From Pseudoalteromonas prydzensis (lineage in GTDB: Bacteria; Pseudomonadota; Gammaproteobacteria; Enterobacterales; Alteromonadaceae), in the NCBI RefSeq assembly GCF_001661495.1, contig NZ_BDDT01000002.1, positions 372,001 through 436,000 on the forward strand: a DNA stretch of 64,000 nucleotides. Reading direction: 5' to 3'. Of the stretch, positions 63,823 to 64,000 are shown piece by piece (the first letter of the stretch is position 1; each line of letters begins with the position of its first letter). The notes beneath the pieces were generated by a model that worked only from the letters and a program-made list of their open reading frames with translations, ran no database searches and was not told the origin of the DNA. Both the position numbers and the translations under genes were made by a program.

Positions 63823-64000
63823 GTGAGTAAGCAAAACGTACTTAGTTATTACCGCGATTGCTACAAAGAAGATAGTGCTGACTTAAACCTATGGGATTTG
63901 AGTAAATTAAAAAAACAAGACTGCCACGTACTTGAAGGAAGGGATGACTTAGGCTCGGGCTTTTTACCCCGATTACCAATACCACAACAATTTGCAGAGC
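63823..64000 (+). CDS. Unidentified gene, 5' part only
   Basis: A frame from GTG 63823 (MSKQNVLSYYRDCYKEDSAD...) is open to the window edge, about 59 codons. The translation is hydrophilic and protein-like, but too short for family assignment. The start has no strong ribosome binding site, and an overlapping ATG at 63821 is out of frame and stops at once. Confidence 0.5.
   Translation, partial: MSKQNVLSYYRDCYKEDSADLNLWDLSKLKKQDCHVLEGRDDLGSGFLPRLPIPQQFAE

Noticed and set aside
1..64000. CRISPR arrays, rRNA or tRNA genes
   Set aside because: No regularly spaced direct repeats of CRISPR type and no tRNA or rRNA signature sequences were noticed on either strand.

Overview
The window looks like chromosome of a marine gammaproteobacterium of the Alteromonadales, most likely Pseudoalteromonas. 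This is inferred from gene content and order (ygfB-pepP-ubiH-ubiI, gcvT-gcvH-gcvP, several TonB-dependent receptors, chitin-related secreted proteins), the modest GC content and many bidirectional hairpin terminators. No rRNA, tRNA, CRISPR array or prophage was seen.

Layout. 0-3.5 kb: the end of an MBOAT-like gene, a lipoprotein, a DUF3185 protein and a divergent LysR/EamA pair. 3.5-8.1 kb: 6S RNA, then the ygfB-pepP-ubiH-ubiI operon (ubiquinone hydroxylases). 8.1-13.6 kb: an AraC regulator, a FucP-like sugar transporter with a LacI-type operator, and a FecA-like receptor ending beside a nine-copy heptamer array. 13.8-20.2 kb: a LysR gene divergent from a degenerate GcvT paralogue, then gcvT-gcvH-gcvP.

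20.29-38.27 kb is the most unusual part: an approximately 18-kb defence island. Its edges carry inverted 8-bp TGT-starting termini. Each terminus is followed by three copies of an 18-bp motif (consensus about TYGAATAAAGTTTGCAAC), closely packed on the left and spaced on the right, which is the layout of Tn7-like transposon ends. No transposase lies inside. The cargo is an 11-gene minus-strand operon: AlpA-like HTH, small unknown protein, N6-adenine methyltransferase, two-TRD specificity subunit, unknown protein, 1428-aa P-loop ATPase, unknown protein, NurA-like protein, HerA ATPase, small unknown protein and Ser/Thr kinase. Divergent from it are a 42-aa Gly/Pro/Ser/Lys-rich peptide and a 532-aa unknown protein. 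There is no HsdR and no PglZ, so this is neither ordinary type I restriction nor canonical BREX. The content resembles what I recall of MADS (methylation-associated defence system), which I cannot confirm here.

38.3-49 kb: a CBM5/12 protein with a GHSQG hydrolase, a second secreted lipase-like hydrolase with a DUF4785 partner, a YdjM-like membrane protein, an ACP phosphodiesterase-like protein, a HipBA toxin-antitoxin module and a cytochrome c/Vgb-like propeller fusion. 49-64 kb: a ZnuD-like receptor with a small CxxC protein, a CadC-like regulator without a usual start codon, a beta-lactamase-family hydrolase, a secreted GH19-type chitinase with two CBM5/12 modules, a GH43 glycosidase, a secreted pyroglutamyl-peptidase homologue whose catalytic Cys is Ser, an MFS transporter, YjdM and a cut-off gene. 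Similar CG-centred operators before the FucP-like transporter and the chitinase suggest one LacI-family regulon for chitin/GlcNAc use.
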